From an uncultured Oceanisphaera sp. (lineage in GTDB: Bacteria > Pseudomonadota > Gammaproteobacteria > Enterobacterales > Aeromonadaceae): a DNA stretch of 64,000 nt. Shown here piece by piece: positions 60,427-64,000 of this stretch. How positions within the stretch are numbered: position 1 is the stretch's first letter; each line of letters opens with the position of its first letter. Where the stretch lies: NCBI RefSeq assembly GCF_947495715.1, contig NZ_CANLZU010000002.1, forward strand, positions 62,001 to 126,000, read 5' to 3'. Position numbers and translations under genes: made by a program. The notes under the pieces are model-generated. The model was not told the DNA's origin, made no database searches, and saw only the letters and a list, made by a program, of their open reading frames with translations.

Positions 60427-61308
60427 TTTTGTCTGTTTGAAGCAGTCTTCCATGTATTCCACAAAGCACTTTACCCGACTGGGCAGAAAATGCCGGTGCG
60501 GGTAGAGCAGGTTCAGGCTGACAGCCGGTAGTTCAAACTCTTCCAGCAGCGGCACCAGGGTTCCCTGCGCCAGATAATCTTCCACGATAAAGCGGGGCTG
60601 CATGATCACGCCCATGCCCTGACTGGCGGCCAGGGCCAGTGCCCGGCCGGTATTGGCACGCATGGCGCCTTTGGGCCGCACCGGATAATGGTGCCCCTGT
60701 TGCCGATAGCTCCATTGCGGTTCGCTCAGGGTATAGAGCAGGCAGTTATGGTCGGCTAGCGCCGAAGGATGAGAGGGAGTGCCGTGCCGGTCCAGGTAGT
60801 CGGGCGCGGCACAGGTGAGCAGCGGTATCTGTGCCAGAGGGCGGGCAATCAGCGACGAGTCGGGCAGGGCGCCGATGCGCAGCGCCAGATCAAAGTTTTC
60901 TTCTACCAGGGCCACCAGACGGTCGCTGTATTCCAGAATCAGCTGAATATCCGGGTAGCGGCGGTGAAACTCCGCCAGTAGCGGCGCCACCTTGAGGGTA
61001 CCGAAGTCCATGGGCACAGAGATACGAATAGGGCCACTGGGTCGGCGACTGTGATCCGAGATCATGGCGTCGGCCTGCTCCAGCTCGGCCAGAATGGCAT
61101 GACAGCGTGCGTAATAGAGCTGGCCGGCTTCGGTGACGCTGACCCGTCGAGTCGTGCGCATCAGCAGCCGGGCGTTGAGATGTTGCTCCAGCAGGCCCAC
61201 CTGTTTCGATACCATGGCGACCGACAGCTCCAGCTGCTGCGCGGTTTTGGTAAAACTCTGCAGTTCTACTACCTTGCAAAAGGTCCGGATGGCGGATAAT
61301 TGATCCAC
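60424..61308 (-). CDS. LysR-family regulator, divergent from YceI gene
   Basis: 294 residues, CrgA/DmlR-like subgroup: MDQLSAIRTFCKVVELQSFT followed by LSVAMVSKQVGLLEQHLNAR in the DNA-binding domain, then GPIRISVPMDFGTLKVAPLL and LVALVEENFDLALRIGALPD in the effector domain. Convergent with folE and divergent from a yceI-like gene 223 bp away; a strong dyad overlaps the promoter there. Confidence 0.9.
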   Translation of the reverse strand: MDQLSAIRTFCKVVELQSFTKTAQQLELSVAMVSKQVGLLEQHLNARLLMRTTRRVSVTEAGQLYYARCHAILAELEQADAMISDHSRRPSGPIRISVPMDFGTLKVAPLLAEFHRRYPDIQLILEYSDRLVALVEENFDLALRIGALPDSSLIARPLAQIPLLTCAAPDYLDRHGTPSHPSALADHNCLLYTLSEPQWSYRQQGHHYPVRPKGAMRANTGRALALAASQGMGVIMQPRFIVEDYLAQGTLVPLLEEFELPAVSLNLLYPHRHFLPSRVKCFVEYMEDCFKQTK

Positions 61309-61397
61309 GTTTTATGCTTCCTTATACCAATTCCATGAACATTATTTATCATCTTCAACTTCTTTGTTCTCTTTGAAGTACCGGCGTGCCAATAGAC

Positions 61398-61442
61398 AAC
61401 ATTATTAACTAAAAGTTGATAATGTTTTAGTTAAGCTATAAT
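61398..61442 (+). promoter_or_regulatory. Dyad operator over yceI promoter
   Basis: AACATTATTAACT (61398-61410) and AGTTGATAATGTT (61414-61426) are inverted repeats with one mismatch and a 3-base spacer. The right arm contains TTGATA (61416-61421), a possible -35, and TATAAT follows at 61437-61442 with a short 15-bp spacer. Probably the binding site of a repressor or of the divergent LysR protein. Confidence 0.55.
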
Positions 61443-61531
61443 TGTTCTCGTTTGCAAGGCATCCTACTATCTAGTCCAGACGCATCATATGGCGCCATCT
61501 GCGCCTGATTTAGGCAGAAACGGAGATTGTT

Positions 61532-62095
61532 ATGAACATGAAAAAAGTAGCCCTGCTGGTTTCTTCCCTGGCACTGGCCGGGCCGGTGATGGCCGCCGAT
61601 TACAAGGTGGATCCCGCTCATACCACGGCCGTTTTTGAAGTGAGTCACATGGGCTTCAGTACCCTGCTGGGGCGCTTCAACACACTGGAAGGCGAGTACC
61701 AGTTCGACGCGGAAAACCCGGCTGCCGCCAAGGCCAGCTTTACCATAGAGGCCGACAGCGTCGATACCAACCATGAAGAACGGGACAAGCATCTGCGCAG
61801 CCCCGACTTCTTCGATGTGCGCCAGTATCCGACCCTGAATTTTTCCAGCACCGGTTATGAAGGTGACAAAGACAGCGGCAAGCTGAGTGGCGACCTGACC
61901 GTGCACGGCGTGAGCCAGCCGGTGACTTTTGACGTCGATTTTGTCGGCGAGGGTGAAGATCCCTGGGGCGGCTATCGTAACGGTTTCAATGCTGAAACCA
62001 CCATCAAGCGCAGTGACTTCGGCATGAGTTATGGCCTGCCCGGCGTGGGTGACGACATTCATATCAAGCTGTTTGTCGAAGGCATTCGTCAGTAA
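61532..62095 (+). CDS. YceI family periplasmic lipocalin-like protein
   Basis: 187 residues. Signal peptide MNMKKVALLVSSLALAGPVM cleaved after AMAA. Mature sequence begins DYKVDPAHTTAVFEVSHMGF and has LGRFNTLEGEYQFDAENPAA, DKHLRSPDFFDVRQYPTLNF and VHGVSQPVTFDVDF, the full YceI beta-barrel that binds isoprenoid-type lipids such as polyprenyl chains. Induced by alkaline or osmotic stress in E. coli. AGA-rich ribosome site. Followed 14 bp later by a membrane-protein gene. Confidence 0.93.
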   Translation: MNMKKVALLVSSLALAGPVMAADYKVDPAHTTAVFEVSHMGFSTLLGRFNTLEGEYQFDAENPAAAKASFTIEADSVDTNHEERDKHLRSPDFFDVRQYPTLNFSSTGYEGDKDSGKLSGDLTVHGVSQPVTFDVDFVGEGEDPWGGYRNGFNAETTIKRSDFGMSYGLPGVGDDIHIKLFVEGIRQ

Positions 62096-62109
62096 CGTCG
62101 GAGGTTGAT

Positions 62110-62841
62110 ATGGGCGTGGATCTGCTGCTGCAGACACTGCTGCCGGCCTTGTTTGCGGGCGCCATCGGTTGGTGGCGCCCGCCTGCATTCTGGTGGCTGG
62201 CCGGGGTGGCGGTATGGGTAACCATGGGCTGGGCATCCGGCTGGTATTTGTTACCGACCAAGGGAACCCAGTGGTTGCCGTTTGCCCTCTGGGCAGTGGC
62301 GCTGGCCGAACTGTTACCGGGCCTGTGGCGTCGAATACTGACTCCCGTGCTGGTCAGTGGGGTGTTTCTACTGGCGTTATGGCCCTTGCTCGGTCGCTAT
62401 CCAGAGGCGCTGTTCGGCCTGCTGGTGTTCTGGCTATGGCAGGGCTGGCGAGAGTGGCGCGGCGGTAGCGGCCGGGCCGGGTTGGGCTTTGCCGTCGGTG
62501 GTGCCGCTTTCGCCATTACCGTGGCCATCGGCGGCAGCCTGCTGCTGGCCCAGCTCGCCGGATCTCTGGCGGTGCTGGCCGGCATCTTGTGGTTGAGTGG
62601 CCTGAATCGTGCCGTGTCCGATCGGCACTTTACCGGCGTTTATGTGTTGTTGCTGACCCTGTGCTGGCAGTTTATCCCCATGGACGGGTGGCTGGTGGCG
62701 CTGGCGTTGGTACCGCCTCTGGTGGAGCAGGGTCTGCGCCATAAAGGGGCCGGGTGGTCGGCACTGGCGGCGGTGGTGTCGGCGTTGCTGGTGGGGGCGC
62801 TAAGCCTCTGGCTGGTGTGGCCGCAGGACTCGTTATACTGA
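62110..62841 (+). CDS. Hypothetical integral membrane protein
   Basis: 243 residues, almost entirely hydrophobic, with about seven or eight predicted helices (LLLQTLLPALFAGAIGWWR, FWWLAGVAVWVTMGWASGWY, LPFALWAVALAELLPGLW, LTPVLVSGVFLLALWPLL and others). Trp-rich, with few charged residues inside the membrane region. I recognise no family. It lies 14 bp after yceI with GGAGG before its ATG, so the two form an operon ending in a long terminator; in other bacteria yceI is often paired with a cytochrome b561, but haem ligands are not evident here. Confidence 0.75.
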   Translation: MGVDLLLQTLLPALFAGAIGWWRPPAFWWLAGVAVWVTMGWASGWYLLPTKGTQWLPFALWAVALAELLPGLWRRILTPVLVSGVFLLALWPLLGRYPEALFGLLVFWLWQGWREWRGGSGRAGLGFAVGGAAFAITVAIGGSLLLAQLAGSLAVLAGILWLSGLNRAVSDRHFTGVYVLLLTLCWQFIPMDGWLVALALVPPLVEQGLRHKGAGWSALAAVVSALLVGALSLWLVWPQDSLY

Positions 62842-62853
62842 TAGTCATGTTAT

Positions 62854-62894
62854 AAAAAGGGGTCGGCGTCATTTATCGACGCCGACCCCTTTTT
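62854..62894. terminator. Long perfect rho-independent terminator
   Basis: Seventeen-base perfect arms: AAAAAGGGGTCGGCGTC (62854-62870) and its complement ending CCCCTTTTT (62878-62894), loop of seven. Ends the yceI operon. Confidence 0.95.
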
Positions 62895-62930
62895 CGTTCC
62901 GAGACTTTTTATTTTGAGAGAAGGAAAACC

Positions 62931-63203
62931 ATGAAACCGAGAGTGGAAATTCGCTACTGTTCCCTGTGCCGCTGGCTGTTGCGCTCGGCCTGGCTGGCGC
63001 AGGAAATATTGTCGACCTTCAATGACGAGGTGGGCGAGGTGGCCCTGATCCCGGGTGAAAAAGGCCAGTTCCAGATCCTGGTCGACGGCACCCTGATTTG
63101 GTGTCGGGTGGCCGACGAGGGCTTTCCCGAAGCCAAAGAGGTTAAACAGCGGTTGCGGGATCATATCGCGCCGGACAGAGACCTGGGCCACAGTGACCGT
63201 TAA
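62931..63203 (+). CDS. SelT/SelW/SelH family (Rdx) protein
   Basis: 90 residues. Starts MKPRVEIRYCSLCRWLLRSA with the CxxC redox motif (the selenocysteine position is a Cys here), followed by the thioredoxin-like helix WLAQEILSTFNDEVGEVALI and GQFQILVDGTLIWCRVADEG. The length and the ending FPEAKEVKQRLRD are typical of bacterial members. Probably a small thiol redox protein in the cytoplasm. GAAGG precedes the ATG. Alone between a terminator and the phospholipase gene. Confidence 0.9.
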   Translation: MKPRVEIRYCSLCRWLLRSAWLAQEILSTFNDEVGEVALIPGEKGQFQILVDGTLIWCRVADEGFPEAKEVKQRLRDHIAPDRDLGHSDR

Positions 63204-63359
63204 CCCCGTAATCCGCCCCCACGCGATGGATTGGCTATGATTTTAGTATCGGGTCGAATGCGGGACAGCAGCCTGTCACCCGCATCATAACGTGAATTCC
63301 AATCCGTCCCGATGACGGTGCCATGGCACCATGCATACGGTTTGATGAAGGGAATCACT

Positions 63360-64000
63360 ATGACCAATCATGTTTCGGTCAGCCTTGACCATATCACCCC
63401 CTTGTATGCCGATGCCGGGGGACGCAGCGGCAAGATGGCCCTGGTGTGTGAAGGGGGCGGGCAGCGGGGCATTTTTACCGCCGGGGTGCTGGATGTCTTT
63501 ATGGAAGCCCGTTTCGACCCCTTCGATATTCTGATCGGGACCTCGGCCGGTGCACAGAACCTGTCCGCCTTTGTCTGTGATGCCCGGGGGTACGCCCGCA
63601 CCTTGATTGAGGAATATACCACCCGTGCCGATTTTTTCCGGCCGCTGCACTTTGCCCGTGGCGGTGACCTGGTGGATCTGGACTGGTTTTTCGACGTCCT
63701 GACCCATGGCCTGCCGCTGGATATTCACACCGGTCGCAAGCGGCTGAACGGGCGCGAGCTGCTGTTTTGCAGCACCCGTACCGGGGATTACCAACCCCAT
63801 TATTTTCACCCGGGCGAGAGCGACTGGATGCTGGGGTTGAAGGCGTCCAGCGCGATTCCATTGTTTTACCGGGCCGGAGTGGAGTGGCAGGGAGAACGTT
63901 ATGTGGACGGTGCCGTCGCCGACGCCATTCCGGTGCGCGAGGCCTATCGTCGCGGGGCGCGCACCATAGTGGTGATCCGCACCGTGCCCCAGCACAGCCG
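63360..64000 (+). CDS. Patatin-like phospholipase family protein, 3' truncated by window edge
   Basis: Open from the ATG at 63360 (GAAGGGA upstream) to the window end: 213 residues visible. Oxyanion loop CEGGGQRGIFTAGVLDVF, nucleophile in ILIGTSAGAQNLSAF (GxSxG), and the catalytic Asp in YVDGAVADAIPVREA: the Ser-Asp dyad of patatin-type lipid acyl hydrolases. The order and the spacing resemble E. coli YjjU. No signal peptide, so cytoplasmic or membrane-associated. Full-length YjjU is about 350 residues, so roughly the last 40 percent is outside the window. Confidence 0.92.
   Translation, partial: MTNHVSVSLDHITPLYADAGGRSGKMALVCEGGGQRGIFTAGVLDVFMEARFDPFDILIGTSAGAQNLSAFVCDARGYARTLIEEYTTRADFFRPLHFARGGDLVDLDWFFDVLTHGLPLDIHTGRKRLNGRELLFCSTRTGDYQPHYFHPGESDWMLGLKASSAIPLFYRAGVEWQGERYVDGAVADAIPVREAYRRGARTIVVIRTVPQHS

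Overview
The window is gammaproteobacterial chromosomal DNA, GC-rich and densely coded. The gene set (several Na+-linked transporters: SbtA, NhaC, CvrA, an NptA-type phosphate carrier and an SSS symporter; a TRAP system; ovothiol synthesis; PpsA with PpsR) suggests a marine or brackish member of the Aeromonadales such as Oceanimonas, Zobellella or Oceanisphaera. That placement is inferred from gene content, not from a marker gene.

Bases 1-2718 differ from the rest. They are AT-rich and consist of the distal end of an integron cassette array: one partial and three complete single-gene cassettes, each followed by an attC-like site. No integrase gene is in the window. The array ends in a degenerate attC beside an ordinary GC-rich operon.

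2753-6296 (minus) is a four-gene operon: a membrane protein, a cytochrome b/sulfite-oxidase-fold molybdoenzyme fusion, an unknown protein and a CIA30-family protein. 6690-8737 is a divergent LysR/SbtA bicarbonate-transporter pair. 8799-10621 is an SSS symporter with an overlapping 43-residue small subunit. purEK follows (11037-12595). 12742-18051 looks like one catabolic locus: a TRAP transporter, a LysR regulator and an agmatinase-family ureohydrolase, with the same 10-bp motif upstream of dctP and of the ureohydrolase gene.

18235-22388 is an RND efflux pair. 22938-24599 is a PLP cysteine-synthase-like enzyme with a divergent Lrp regulator. Then come a chemoreceptor, a half-length UPF0126/TRIC gene, an AraC/EamA pair, an NptA-type phosphate carrier preceded by two Pho boxes, a CLCA_X-type protein and cobQ-cobO. 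33234-39344 holds small and secreted proteins, a BBE-type flavoenzyme and a periplasmic binding protein that forms an operon with a membrane diguanylate cyclase. 41117-47352 carries NhaC and CvrA antiporters, a rhodanese lacking its cysteine, YtoQ, a PQQ-type sugar dehydrogenase and PpnP.

47561-49675 is ovoA, followed immediately by an element with terminal inverted repeats. Then come an NCS2 permease, ppsR/ppsA (divergent), and queC-queD-queE behind a clear preQ1-I riboswitch. folE, whose product feeds the same pathway, lies just beyond moeA-moeB. The window ends with a LysR/YceI pair, a membrane protein, a SelT/SelW/SelH-like protein and a patatin-like phospholipase cut by the right edge.

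The intergenic spaces are unusually informative: a family of modular hairpin repeats (at least four units), three 7-bp tandem arrays, a preQ1 riboswitch, Pho boxes and several operator-like dyads. I did not find a clear-cut new defence island. The best candidates for undescribed biology are the cassette-borne PD-(D/E)XK-like protein, the CIA30-associated molybdoenzyme operon, the binding-protein/diguanylate-cyclase pair, and the symporter with its small subunit and leader ORF.
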